From positions 28,967,058 to 29,031,057 of the forward strand of contig NC_134277.1 of the NCBI RefSeq assembly GCF_949628215.1: a DNA stretch of 64,000 nt. The letters run 5' to 3'. This document shows positions 1-13,940 of this stretch, piece by piece. Under the pieces are notes generated by a model that saw only the letters and a list, made by a program, of their open reading frames with translations, made no database searches and had not been told where the DNA came from. The stretch's first letter is position 1. Each line of letters starts with the position of its first letter. The DNA comes from Phalacrocorax aristotelis (lineage: Eukaryota; Chordata; Aves; Suliformes; Phalacrocoracidae). The position numbers and the translations under genes were made by a program.

Positions 1-3000
1 CATTGTATTGTAACGTTCATATTGCTATCTGATTGATAATTGACCAAAATATTTAAGAGGTCTTTTCATATTAGGAGGACCTCCTGAAAGTATGGACCAG
101 TGGACTTCTGTCTGCCCTCAACCATTGGGCAAGCTGGGTAGGATGTAGGTACATATTACATGTATATATACACACATGCTTCTACACATCACAAAGGATA
201 AGTTGCTATAGCCTCACAAAAAAGATTTTATAAATTCTGATTTGAGTGATCTATTGACCCAGGGTCAACCAGTAAGACCTGGGGGTGTCTTGTAAGACTA
301 TCACCTTGTAGGGTTTTCCCCAATTCTAAAAGTGAATAGTTAGACTTTTTGTCTGTGTAACATGATACACAGCTGGGGTTATTTCAGATACTAGTAATCG
401 TAGTAATGTCAAGAATGCTATGTCAATTGTCTTTTTCTTAAAGGGAAGTATTATATTTTTAGATATAGGGAACTGGAGTGGGAATTGAGAGATGTGAATT
501 AACGTGGTTGTCACCAACTTCCTCTCTGAACTTAGAAAACAGTTCATTTTCAAAAAAGCAATGCATCTCTCTCTTACAAAGTGTTTTTCTATAGCATTTC
601 GCAAGTGTGAAAGACTGTTATAACCCTTTAACTTCAGTTGAGATTTCATTATGACAAGAACTGAGGAAGCCTTACAGTCTTTCAAGATGGGACTTGAATG
701 TTCTGTCTGGACAGCAAATACACATAAACACAACAAATGGATTGGAGCATCCCTCCCTCACACAGCCCTGCCTGTGGAGTCTGGAGTCAGTGCTGTGGTC
801 GGTCTGTATGACTGGTAAGGTTTGAGCAACATCAGACAAAAACACCTCGGGTAGGGAAAGAATAGCAAACAAGCATGGAATATTTTCATCGTTCAGTGCC
901 TATAAATAGCAATGTACATACCAGCATGTAAAAACTTCATAAAATAGTAAAATTGGCCTGATTGGCAGCCTCTTCATTTTGAGAGCGAGGCTTTAGTAAA
1001 GGAAGATATACCCCAAATAGTGACCAAGGCACAGGTATCCAGAAGCACAATTTGCGTACCTCCCTGTTTAGTTAGGGCAGAGACTTGCGATATGCCTGAC
1101 TTAATTACATGCTTATTCAGTTACATTGGATGGTTATTTGTAGCAGGAGACACTGAAATTGGGTGCCCAGATGTTCCCATCACACTTTTTAGCCTTTCTC
1201 TAATTTTGGGATCTTCTGAGTAGCTTAATGCCCAAACAAAACCACTCATTATCCTGTATCTCTTGCCCAAACACATGTGGTTGGACTAAAAGCCAGTAAT
1301 GCTGCTTCACTTTGCTGCTGTCAACAAATTGATTGGTCAGTCATCCTGCCTCTGGGAGCAACCCTTCTGGGCTTTCCAAATATTAAAATTTATCTAAAAT
1401 GCAATGTAGATCATATATCACTTGGTGAGACTGAGTGCTAATACAGCCTGACGGAACAGTGAGGTTTACAACACGATGCATTAGTGTAAAATGGTGGCTG
1501 AAAGACTAGTTAGTATAGGGCAGCTTAGTAATAATTGTTCTAAACACCAAGTAAGGAAAGTAACAATGTCTTTAGGTTGGTTTCACTGCTACTTTCAGGG
1601 GAAAAAAGCCCCCAAACCCCAGACAGCAGTGGGCAGTCAATTTTAATGGAAAGGAAGCATGGCATGAAAACTGTCTCATTTCAGTTGAAAGTGCTAATAT
1701 TTGTAAGACAAAAATATGTTTTTCTGTACTTTCCATCAGTGTGGTTTGATCCTTTCACCATAATGTGCTACTGCTGTAATTTCTGCCTTAAAGAAGTCCC
1801 CAAAACTTCACTACTCCTCAGGCGTATCACACTTGTGAAAGACTGTCCATTGGGTAGTACATAGTCAAATTTTGTTCTAAAGCGCTTTTTAAAAATACAA
1901 GATAAAATGGAAATAATTTGTTTGCAAATTTCTTTTCTTTGCTTCAACAGTATTACAAATTTTAAGACTACTTTTCTAATGTTGTAATGTAATTAGTAGA
2001 CCTGCTTGATAAAAACAAATTTTAAAAGCCCCAAAAGTACCCATCTTCCTTTGCATTATGGTCCAATTATCTTCCTTCCATGGAAGACCAGGAGGCTGAA
2101 AGAGGCCACCTTGATTGAATGAGATGACCAGTGTTTGTTTCCTTTTATTTAATTAATTAATTTGTCCTTTACTGCTTTGAAAGTCGTCATGCTTTTACTC
2201 CTGCATCTCAAAAGCCTAAGCAGTAGGTGCTGAGGACAACTCAGTCTTGTTACTGTTTCTACATTGAAGCTTGACAGGCTCTGGCTCTTGGTAAGCTCTT
2301 TGCCGGAGGTGCTGTGGACAAGTGCACCAGCTACACAACTGTGTATGGAGGAACTTAAAGTTAAATATCCATTCTTCCTTCCTCTTATTGACTTGAATCT
2401 CTATGGAGAGCAGGTGGAAAGTTGTGTAAGGAGACACTTGCCTACTTAACTTTTTTGGCATTAGAATCTTTTAAGTTTGTAAGTAGGGCATACTGCTAGT
2501 CTTGCCACATGCTTGGATTTTAAGCAGCATGATAAAAACCTCAGAATAAAGCACTTAATACATCAATTTTTATTCACACATCTGCCTGAGAATCCATGTT
2601 CTTCAAGGCTGACGAGAATGACCATTAGGAAGATCCAGGGGTTTAGTTACCTAACAAAACTTCTGAAAGCACAGCTGAGGATGTTGTTCACAGGTATCAC
2701 TGGAAGAAGCTTCACCTGGATTCAGACTAGTAATTCTTTTCTGTTCACTCTACTTAATTAGCTTTTTTTCTGAAAACCAAGCCCAAGATCATTTCCTTTT
2801 CCTTTCCTCTTATTGTAGATGGAAATTGTTATCCCTCTGTCTTTTTCCTCTCACTGACATTAACGTTGTAGAGAGACATTTGACGGATGTTGCTGACTAC
2901 CTCAGTTACTCAAGGAGAGATTTCCGTTTCTTCTCAAAACAATAACTTCTGATTTATGCAGCTTTTCCCAGTTGCTCCAATTTGCTGAAAAGATTATTGA

Positions 3001-5124
3001 CTTTTTTTGTGAAACAATATTTGCTAAATATTTTCTTACAAGTCTTTAATTGTCTAAGTTATTTTCTTAAGTAGACAGCTTCCTTTCCCACTCAAGTCCT
3101 TGGATTTTCATACACTTAGTAGAATAATGAGACAATGCAGTATTATCCCTCTTTTTTAGAGGTTCTGCTCCATGGACATCTACCATCTCAGAGAAACTGT
3201 CATCTTTTTCCTGTCATAGCAGGTTACCATGTCAGAGCTTCTGCAGTAGCGGGAGCTGGGAACAAGAGGTAGAGACATGGAGGCAGACACCCAGTTTGTC
3301 TAAACTCCTCCTCTTCAGGACATCAGCTTCCCAAAAAAGTCTTCAGGATATTTTTTTGCTTCGAGCAGTAGAGAGAAACTCAAATTTTGTTGTCACTAAC
3401 TACATTGACCAAATGTAGCTGCTAAATTAAAATGGATTATTTAAATACTCTTTATTTCAATATGCAATTAAAGTTTTATAGAAAATTAATTTCCTAGTAT
3501 GGTCTCTGGCTACATGGAAAAGTTAAAATATAGCTTTTCCTCCTGATTCCAGCTCTGTTAAAAGAGTATTTTCTTGTGGGGTATAATATTTGCACCCTAG
3601 CTATTTAAAATTATCACCCAACACGCAAAGAACTCATTCATGGTTCAAAATTGCTTCAAACTTTGAACTGTATTTCAGTTAATATCAGATCTATTAATAT
3701 TTAAATATTAATAGATATTATTATTATTGGTATATGATATATTTAAATATTATTTTACATTTAAGTAATAATTAAAACTTAATATAATAATTAATATTAT
3801 ATAAAAATAAAATGTCTAAAAATCAAAAACATACTGAATTTCAGTAGTTAATATCTGAGTTTGGTGTTATATCAGGAATGAAGGTAGCAGCAAAACAAAT
3901 GTGAGAGCTTTCTGCTTTTGGATGACACTGGAGTTACAGAGCAAATCCATTATCAGCATTTATCAGACTTCTCTATTCATTTTGCCATATATTGACTTGT
4001 CCTTCACTTCTGATTTGTGGCTGTGGAATGCGCTGCTGGATGTCTAGAGCTGCCTGCATTTTCAATTATAGTTCTTCTGGCTTGCAGTTTACTTACTATA
4101 GTAATTTTCATGAACTTTTTAATCTTTCAGCATACATGCTACAGAAGAAAGAATATCTGGCCTAGTTAGCAACATTTCCTGGCACTGGCCAAAGCATAGC
4201 ATGCTGAATATTGTTCACATTGCTTATTATAATGTATGAGATCTTTGCTATGAATAGCATGCATAGTACTTCAGAGGAGCAGAGGAACTAGAAACACTGT
4301 TCCTTACTTGAACCCTCACCTCCCTCTTTCTTCTAAGATAATTCTTATCACAATATCCATGTTGCAGAGGGGAACGTAGCCCAAAATTCACCTGTTCGGA
4401 CAGTGCCCTAAGCTCAGGGGCCTCCAGAGAGGCACAGGGAGGCAGGAGGAACAGGAACCCTGCTACTGAGGGGCATAAACGCTGATACAGCTCTTCAATT
4501 ACCAGATTCAAAAGTCCTAAAATTGGTTGGGATAGAAGGAAAGACGAGTGTGATTATTTTAGTTATGGTAGGAAATTAAGACAGCATTTTTAATAAAGAT
4601 TTAGAATCCTTTTCTGCTTCCTTCTTATTTCTGCTTTCTCTTAGTTCTGCAGTCTTTCTTCATGTAGCATGTCATCCCTGTTTGTTCACAATTTTATAGT
4701 TTTGTATTATAGATGCCCACATTTGAGATGTTATGGTTCTCTGTCTTTAAACAATTTTGAATGAAATAATTGAATAATAGGAATCAGGAATAAAGGAATA
4801 AAAGTAGGAATTGGGAATAAAAATATCATTATACAATTTTGGTGATACTAAGTTCAATAGATTTTCAGTTTTTCACTGACACCCCTCCTCCAAGTATTTC
4901 CTGTGCCCAGCTGTTATTATAGGGGATCGAGTGAAAAGAGAACCTTAATCTTCCTCTGGTCTGAGTTTGTGAAATTGTTACCAAAAATCAACTTTTTTCT
5001 TCTAGGACATACGAGATAGTTGGTTTAGACACTAGATAGGCAATCTTTTGTGGTACCTAAGAACACTTTTCAGGGTAGAATTACATTCTGTAAGAATTTC
5101 ACACATAAATCTCACAGGATAATT
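1..5124. other. Probable UMAD1 last-intron sequence, no exon recognised
   Basis: This is AT-rich sequence upstream of the UMAD1 terminal exon, so it is most simply intron of that gene on the + strand. The open frames here are short (up to 136 codons), lack similarity I can recognise and are not flanked by convincing splice sites. I looked for the UMAD1 N-terminal and middle exons, whose human protein begins with a short basic Phe-rich segment, and did not find them. A very AT-rich patch near 3.65-3.82 kb contains a perfect palindrome, listed separately. Confidence 0.6.
3689..3716. repeat. 28-bp perfect AT-rich palindrome
   Basis: The sequence from 3689 to 3716 equals its own reverse complement, with the centre between 3702 and 3703 (core TTTAAA). 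The outer bases at 3688 and 3717 no longer pair. It sits in a patch made almost only of A and T. Such palindromes can form a cruciform and often arise by slippage in AT-rich DNA. No function is implied. Confidence 0.85.
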
Positions 5125-5320
5125 AGAATCATAGAATCACAGAATGGTTTTCATTGGGAGGGACCTTTAGAGGCCATCTAGTCCAACCCCCCTGCAGTGA
5201 GCAGGGACATCTTCAACTAGATCAGGTTGCTCAGAGCCCCGTCCAAGGTGACCGTGAATGTTTAATGGGGCATCTACCGTCTCTCTGGGCAACCTGTTCC
5301 ACATTCGGAGTATCCAGAGT
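5125..5320 (-). mobile_element. CR1 LINE 3'-end fragment
   Basis: The left edge reads AGAATCATAGAATCACAG, the reverse complement of the short tandem ATTCTATG-type repeat that ends CR1 elements. It is followed by the typical antisense CR1 3' UTR with its 'gggacctttagaggccatc' and 'tctagtccaacccccctgc' stretches. The element therefore lies on the minus strand and is 5'-truncated. The likeness to CR1 fades after 'gggcaacctgttcc' near 5300-5320, so the right edge is approximate. It is an inactive fossil. Confidence 0.9.
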
Positions 5321-8300
5321 TCCAATGGCAACCTTGCAGTTCTTCCCCTCTGCAGAGATTAACAGTTTTAGCTGTTTGAGAAAGCAAGGAGCATGTACTA
5401 ATTGCAGAAAGTTCATTCTGCATTTAAAATATTGAATTGTTCCTATGTTATGGAAAAAGCTAGTTCTGAATAAGTTCACTTTTCTAATTGCTTTAATGCC
5501 AATAAGGATGTACAAACGTACATCACTATTGATACTGAAGTGTGGTTCAGCAAAGACTCCCCTACTGTTCTTTGCAGGCCAGGATACTCTATGGGGAGCT
5601 TTGCTGCAATCATGAAAAACTGTAGAATGTCAGAGGTACTTTTTGCTGTTTGTTTAGAATTTTTTTCTTTAAGATTTCAGCAACGTTAACCTGACCATGA
5701 TTCCGTTCTAGTCTAAGAAACGAAAAATATCTAAAATGTATGTCACAAATCAGTAAAAATACTCTTAAATGCTTGTTTTAAAATCTGGTTCTGTTTTACT
5801 CTGAACAGCAACATTGATAAATGGAGAAAAAACATGCTGCCTACTCATCACACAAAATTTGTACAGGTAGCAGGAGCTCTTTAAGAAAGAAAAATCACTA
5901 TTGTATTACAGAATGAAAGTCATAAGAAGCTGGGAAACAAGAGCCCAAAGCAAATGGGAGAGCTGTTTTCCATTGACAGCCATTCTTGCCTCTGAAAGCC
6001 TCTCCAAGAACTCCATCTTAGCCTGAAGCTTTCAGTGTTGAAGTCTGCCCTATTGCAACCACGGACAACACCAATCTTAGGCTAGTATTACAGTCCCATT
6101 CAAAAAAAGCAACCAGAAGCCATTTGGATATGGCAATGAGCTACTGCAAGGTCTCCAGCGCTACTTCTTCCATCCACTTTTGTCCCCTCAGACAGAAATA
6201 ACTTCTTTTTTTTTTGAGTCCCTGGAGGGGAAGCTGACTAAACTTTTGAGTGAGCCTGGAAAGAATAGCCGCGCTCATGGTTCACGTGAGGTTTGCTGAA
6301 CCATCTCAGGGACATCTGTATTGTGCTTATCTGGGTGGGTTTCTTCCCTCCTTACAGTTCTGTAAGGGTATAGGTCACGTACCTATTGGTGTGTTGGGCG
6401 TGGGGGTGTTTTATTGTTGATGTTTTGGGTTGGGTTTTTTGTGACATTTAAAAACTATCATGTCGTGCAATTTCCCCCCCCCCCTCCCCCCTAGCAAGGT
6501 TTTACTGATCCTTTTCTCCTAGCTTAAATTTTTGAATATAAAGAGGTAAAAATTCGGAGAGCCTTGTGAGTCATTTTTCTTTTCCCGTCTGTTCTTCTTA
6601 GAAAAGTGAATTGTTGTCATCACTGGAGATGCTCACTCTGGAATTCCTACAAATTTTCTAAAAGGGCCCAGTGAATACCCTAAAAAGCATCAACTGAAAC
6701 ACAATTGGAAGAACAATCCCCTAAGACAATTTCCATTTCTAGATACATCAGAAATAACTGCATAATGTTGAATAAATTTTGAGATACATTATGATACACT
6801 GTTTGCTGTAATACTACAAAATTGCCTAAAATGAAGATAATATTTCTGTATCACGGGTAGTGTTGTAGTTCTCTCTCATAATTATGTTATTGCTGGATAT
6901 TTTCTAAAAATTCTGGAAGATTGAATGTACTGTTTGTATCTCAAAGCTGTATTTTTAAGGAAGATGGGTCTGCTTCTGAAAAAAAACCCCTTTGTTTTTA
7001 ACAGAAAGTAAAAAATTTTTTAAATTAACCACTTTTTGTTAGAAAACCTTGTCCAATAGTTTGGATTATAATAATGCTAGCACTGATCTTTGATTCTCCT
7101 TCAGAGCACTGTAAATCCAGCTTCTCATTACATTGTAAACTGCATTTTTTCTTCCTTACGAGACTCTTGGCAGACTTAATCGTTAGCACACAGAGATGCA
7201 GCAAATTAGATGCTTTTAAAGGCAGCTGAGAAACATTTTTTTTAAAAAAAGCAAAAACGAATTTGCTTTAGAGGATAATTTTATACTTTGTTAATTTTAA
7301 AATAACATAAAACACCCTTGCCAACAGAGTGCAATTAGCATCTGGTGGCCAGCTACCATATATATTTACAGAGTGTTTCTTTTATCCCTGTTCATTTGGA
7401 TTGCGAATGAAGCCTGAAGAAAACACCTTGCTTATTCGAATTAAAGTTGATTACCTTACCTTCTGTAATTTTAACTGATTTTGACTCGCTGCTGTTTGGT
7501 GAGCTTCTAAGTGCATTCAATTCATATTTCTCATAGCAGGATTGTGTGTCATAGCATTTGGCAGTGCTGTGTTTAGCTAATGTCCAGAGAATATGCTTTG
7601 AATAGATTGTATTCTGGATAAATAAGTTAGGCATTTAAGTAGAAACCAGTGTGACTAATGTGGGATATCAGATTCTCTAAGACTTGCAGTTCTATATATG
7701 CTTGAAGAGTGCATGCCTGAAAACAAAGCTTTGACTTTGGTTGCATCACATAGCTTTGTGCTCGTGTTTGCACTGTAACCAACTTGGGTGATCTCAGCAC
7801 TGATGGGTGATGGCTACTCTCTAGCTGAGTGTCCAGTTCTTCGTTGCATTACCACAGTCACGACAAAAGCCTGCTGGTCAGGTTGGCTTCGTCAAGGTCT
7901 TTTCACCGATGTGGATTCTCCAGCATGTGAGTGAAATATGTCTTAGCCCATTTAAAGGATGTCTTTATGATTTGGAAGCACAAAAATATGTCTAGTTTGA
8001 TAAGATCTTGCACATGAGGCCAATATCTAATTATCACTGCAAGAGTGCTCAGAAACCATTCTGCATAGCAAAGGGCAATGATTGCCTGTAATGACTGCAC
8101 TAGGCAGAATTGAAAAATTACTTCTTGCAACCTGAATTGTTCAGGACAAGAACTTTTTCCTTTGTATGTAGATACCTAAGAGATAATATAGTATATGCCA
8201 TAATGCATATGACACACTGTGTACTAGATAAAGGGTTGGGCTTCACGGTATTCAAGGAGTTAAACTGCAAACATGATAGTTTTCCAGCAGCCTGTCTTCA

Positions 8301-11300
8301 GTTAACTTTCCAGGTTAACTTTGGCCAGCATTTTTCCACCATGATTGAGTTTTGCATACTACATTAAAGAATCATCCTCCCCAGGTTTTGTATTTTTCCC
8401 ATTACATAATTTGTTGGGATGTCAGTCCAAAAATAGTAACATAAAATGTGACTTGCTATAACGATAGTGAAAAATAGCCATTTTCATGGGAGAGACAGTA
8501 GTGGTTTATGTGTGAAACTGAAACAGGAAATCTCGAGTCCTTTTCTCATTTATGCTGTGAACTGATCTTGTCATGTTGGACCCAAGACCTTCTCATGAGG
8601 GACGGGGTAGATTGGAACCCAAAGACCATTGGATCCGGGATCAGATTACGGTATTTGTTATACTGGCCTGACACTTTTCTTTGTTCCTAACTTATCTGTA
8701 CTATGTTGCTCCCAGCCATTTGTGATACTCTTTTGACTATTCAAATAGTATCAGAATCTATAGTCTATTAAGAACCTCGCTGACAGTATGCAGAGATTGA
8801 GTATGGCAAAATGAGGTTTAACAGTAAAATAATGCTAATGTAATTTATCCTTCCTTACTGCAGTCTTGTTTTGAAATGCGGAGTGGGGCTTGAGAGTAAG
8901 AAAAGCTGGAGCTGGCTCTTGCTGTCTCATTGTCGATACACGGTATCTGCTGTACGCAGAAAGGATTTTCATTTCTGGGGCTGCCCATTTGGCACCCTTC
9001 TAACAAACGTAAGGTTTCTGGAGGAAAAAAGAAGACCCAAGATGTTTTGTGCTCTCTCCAATTTTGTTTTTTTTTCTCTTTGAAGTTAGTTTTGCCACAT
9101 GATAGTCTAATTTGCATTGTAAATTGAGTTCATCCAGCTTGTGGGACAATGAAGACATAAACAGGTGTTCATAAAAGTATAATTTGCCAAACAAAATAAG
9201 CATTAGATTCTAGGGATTTCTGATTATCATCTGAGCTATGGGAATAGGACAGCAAGTGAGGGATCATTTTTCCCTGGTATGTGGGAGTAGGGGGAGGCAG
9301 AAGGGTCTTTGAAGATCTTGTTTAATTGATTCCTAGATATAACCTTTTCCTGGTTTTCATTTGGGGCTTTCTGGCTCTGCTCTCCCTTTCAGAATATTGG
9401 ACTGATGTAATACAAGCAAATACCAGCACCTCAGTAAATGCTCCACAGATTATTTCTTTCAAGAGGGAATGTAACAAATTCATGCAGAGTAGAAATTAAG
9501 GGAAGCTTTAAAGTTTACAGCAGCTACAAGTTTAAGTACTTATTTGAAATATTGTGGGTTTTTTTTTTCCAGATAAACATCATTCAAATAAATAAATGTT
9601 CCGTGTGTTTGGCAGTGTTCTTCACAAGATAATATGTCTGTAGCAGAAGATGTTTATGAATTTTGTTATGATGCATGCCTTGAGCCTATTCGGCCATGAC
9701 AAGAAGGAAGACTGCCCTCTAAGTGTTATCAATTAGCAGCTATAGAGGTTAAGATCCCTTTTAAAGTGAGAGCTGCTGATCTTTGACTTGAAGATAACTG
9801 TGCTGATTAGAACAGACAAGTACTAGAGGTTTTAGGGTTTTTCCTGAATGTGCAGATTTACGGTGCTATTGCCCATGGATTTTTGCTCAGAGCTGGAAAA
9901 GCAGGAGTACAACTATGCAGGCTATCTTCCTGACTTCTTTGCTAGCTTTCCTATTTTCTCTGCCCTCCAGAAGTACCAGAATCAGTAAGAAAAGCCAAAA
10001 GAAATCTTTATCAACTCTTGCCTCTGCTGTTGTGTGTAGCTTTCTGAAGAGCTGTTAGCTACTCATAAGAATAGAGAACTGAGAAAAGTGAAGCTAGGGA
10101 AAGTAAAAGAACAAGAAGAAACATCTGTAAGCTGTAGCTGTAGGAATTATGTAGTGCAGACATGTCAGTATTACAGTAGCTTAGAGAATATTGTTAAAGC
10201 AGGAGAAATCCAGTGATACACCCTGTCTATCTCCAGAAGGCTCTGAAGTGGCCAAGAAGAATAGACAAAGATAGGACTACTCTTTCCTTTTTGATACCTA
10301 TAAAATAAAACATTTTATAGCAATTACCCAGAAGGTGATCTGACGGGGTGGGAGGGTGGAGTGGGGTGAGTAAAATAGGATTTGTACTGGGAAGTGAATC
10401 CTAGTACAGTAGGAAGGTGCTTTCCTCACTCGCCTCCTTTGGAGCTCATTTGCTCCTCTTTTGTATTGGATCATAACCACTAAAGTTAGTAGTTATATCT
10501 AGCGGTCATTCCTTTTGTTGAAACTTCTTAACCTTAAGAAGTTTTACATTGTTATCCTGTGACATCATAGTAATGGATATTGGGAAGTTTATCTTAAGCT
10601 TTAGGTTTCTAGTCATCATCATCGTGAGTATAAACAAAAGCTTTCAAATGAGGGTCCATTTCAGAGCACGCAGCACCACTAATCCCTTCTGTCCCAGTAG
10701 CTTATGGAGGAGTGAGCCTCCTCCATCACCTAAGGCAAGTGCTGGCTCTGAACTGACCTAGGCTGGCAAGATTATCTATTTCATTGCTGACAGTTTAATG
10801 GAAGGTTTAACGTTTGTTTATCTGTCCTACTAGATGAAATGTTGGGTTGTGTAAGGAATGACTAGTGCTCAGGTTGCATTCAAATCAAACCCAGTCCTTC
10901 CTTTGAGAAGGATATGGCGTACCTTTTACATGGCTAAATGCTTAGCTGTGTTACATAGTCCCAGGCTAGAAAACAAACAACCCCACCACCACCCCACTGC
11001 CCAAACTGTCCTCCTGTCAAACAGCCACAACCTTGAGTTCTCTGTAACAATCGTGATCTGTAACATTCAACTCCAGCACAGGTCAGATCTTAAGCAGCAC
11101 AACTCCCCTAAAAATCCTGGAATGATTTAGGACGAAAGCAACCTCCATACAAGTAGATCCATTTAAGTCTTATGGTCAGCTGAACACCAAATCAGCGTTT
11201 AAAGCATTCAGTGCTCTCCCTTCCCGAATAACAGTGTAAGCTTTGGATTTTTCTGGCTGTGTGCTGAGTATGGAGGGTTGAAAGGAAGAAGTCAGGACTG

Positions 11301-12313
11301 CAATCAGAAATTTATGTCTAATGTTCTTGGCTCTGACATGACTTATTAAGCACTTTTGAACAAATTACTGATTATTTCTGTATGTGTTCTTATACAAAAC
11401 AGAAATCCATATAACAAACATCTTACTCCTAGAGATTATGTGAGAGCTATTGGTTTTCACAGCATTTTATTGCTATAAATAGTAAAACAAGTTAGATGTG
11501 ATTTCTAGAGGCAGAGGAAATAGTATTTTCTTTGTTTTAAAACAGTAGTAGTTTTAGGATAGATGCTTAATAAGGTCATGTTGGTAGGCCAATATCAAAG
11601 CTTGCAAGTCTGTTGGGTCCAGCATCCTATCTGCTGGCATTTTCTGTAAATTATATTGGCCTTTTCTGGGAATTTTTTATTTCATTTCTGGTTTTGGTTC
11701 AGGAGGTTTTGTTGGGGTTTTTTTAAGTTTTGTAAACTATGTTTTTCTATAAAGCACATATTTCACAATGCATATATTGCCATAAATAATCACCAGCCAG
11801 TCATGCAATTCTATTTCAAATTGGAAAGCAACATCAGTAATACTTTGAAATAACTGGGATAGGAGTGGTTTTTAATCATCAAAGTCATGCCTTTATTGGA
11901 CAACTTCTGAAAAGGCACAGGGGGAACTCAAGATGGAGCTTCATCAGTTTATGAAAGGAATTATATGAAGTGATTTCCCCTAAACAAGCCTGGACATAAT
12001 GGCAAAAAGTCCCACCAGCCTTATGGGTTTCATAAATGCAGAGTAACATTAGGTGGAGAAATCCCATTAATCGTTAAAAAAAAAGCTATGGTTATTTTAG
12101 CCTTAATTCAAGTCAACCTGATCCAACGAATTCTATCAACAGGTATTAAGAATTGCTATTTTAGATCTACCTGAACCAAACCCTGAAACTGATTTTATTT
12201 ATTATTTTATTTTTTGTTTTCATTTATTAGTAGGTCATGATGGTTCTACATACAAAGCCTTAGCTGCCTGAGTTACTGTAGCATCTAAACTTCTGTTCTT
12301 CTGTTCTCTTTAG
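5321..12313. other. Probable UMAD1 last-intron sequence up to the terminal exon
   Basis: This is non-coding, AT-rich sequence that ends in the splice acceptor of the UMAD1 terminal exon. The last bases form a clear pyrimidine tract (ttctgttcttctgttctctttag). A pure C tract interrupted by one T lies at 6474-6491. I see no exon, RNA gene or recognisable repeat otherwise. Open frames are at most about 90 codons and look like chance. Confidence 0.6.
6474..6491. repeat. Poly-C tract (11 C, T, 6 C)
   Basis: A simple homopolymer run on the + strand, prone to length errors in sequencing and to slippage. It lies within the presumed UMAD1 intron. Confidence 0.9.
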
Positions 12314-12571
<258 letters not shown>

Positions 12572-13940
12572 TGTTTTCTTTATTTTTTTCTGTCTGTGTC
12601 AAGAAGCAAGTCTTATGGTAAAGATAAAGACTTATTTTAATCAACTTAATATTTTGGGGGCCTGCCACTGGTATACAGATGCATTGGATCAAAAGGATTA
12701 TTATTCACAACCATGTTATATTTCTTAGCTTTAAGTGAACTGTAACTTACTATGTTAAATATTCTGTTTATCTCTGGAGAAATCAAACAAAAGTGTTTCA
12801 GCTTGAGTGGGAGACTGGCTGTTGGTATCTACTTCCAGTAGGTAGGCTGCAGACACAAACATTTCACAACTGTAAGATGAAGTCTACGCACGTCTGCACT
12901 GTTTTGTTATTTCACTCGGATACTAAACACATAGATCCTGTTATACATGTTTCTTTAAGATCACCTCTGATTTTCTACAGGTAGAAACCAGTATTAACGC
13001 TAAAGCAATGCTGCTGGACAGGCAGCTTTGCAGTTAAACCAAGTTTTAAAACTCAGAGTTAATCATGAGTATTTAAATAATTATGAAGGCTTAAGAGAAC
13101 TGGTTAAATTTACCAATTTCAAAGTGAAAATCAGTCGCTCTGCTCCCTTTCCAGTAGATGGTATTTATGTCCATCTCATTTTGTGCCTGGAGAAGTCCTC
13201 CCCGCCTGCCTGTTGGCTGCTGTTTGTTCTCATTACCACATGTGTTCCTGATTTATACATAGATCAGCTTTTCCATTTTAACCTCTTTGCCCCCTGAAGA
13301 AGGAAATCTCAGGACACGTACTTTTAATGGTCACACCCTTCTTTTTTTAATTTGTGTGCCAGAGATACAGATGGCAATGTTTAACAACAGGAAAACATTA
13401 CATTGTTTCTTATCCAGCTAAATTAAATGGCTAAGTACCTAAACATGCGTTCTCACAGACCGCTGTGTCCCCAGCTCACAAGCTTTCAGCCTGTTTTTCC
13501 CGACTAAAACCAGAGCTGCTGTTGCATGAGCAACAGCTCTCTGATGTAACGTCATGATTTGTGATGAATAATAATCTGTGTCAGACAAAAGACTACACTT
13601 GTTTTCTCTCTAGGGGTAGAATATTTATATTGTGCCAAATGTTAGTGGATATTTTCCTATATTTTCTATGCTCTGTGATAGCTCTAAAGGACGTATATTT
13701 TCAGACTTTCATCCTCCTACAGCATTTCAGATAAATACTGTAAATGATGGAGAAGTTACCTTGTGAATATGTCTTTAGTTGTTAAATATTCATGTTTTAG
13801 ATATTTTAAAATGTATGTATTTAATATTTTTGACAGCTATGTTCATAAATGTTTTGAAGTTTTTGTTTCAGGGAAAGTATCTGTGCTGCACTCCAATTAA
13901 AAACATGCTAAATAATAGTGAGTTATTTTTTACGTGTGAG
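12572..13940 (+). other. UMAD1: Likely UMAD1 3' UTR, end not defined
   Basis: Sequence after the UMAD1 stop codon must begin the 3' UTR. I see no canonical AATAAA close by. Variant ATTAAA signals occur at 13422-13427 and 13896-13901, the second followed by a T/G-rich stretch. The first AATAAA is much further on, at 15589-15594. The true cleavage site cannot be fixed by eye, so the right edge is a guess. Open frames here are AT-rich and unremarkable. Confidence 0.4.
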
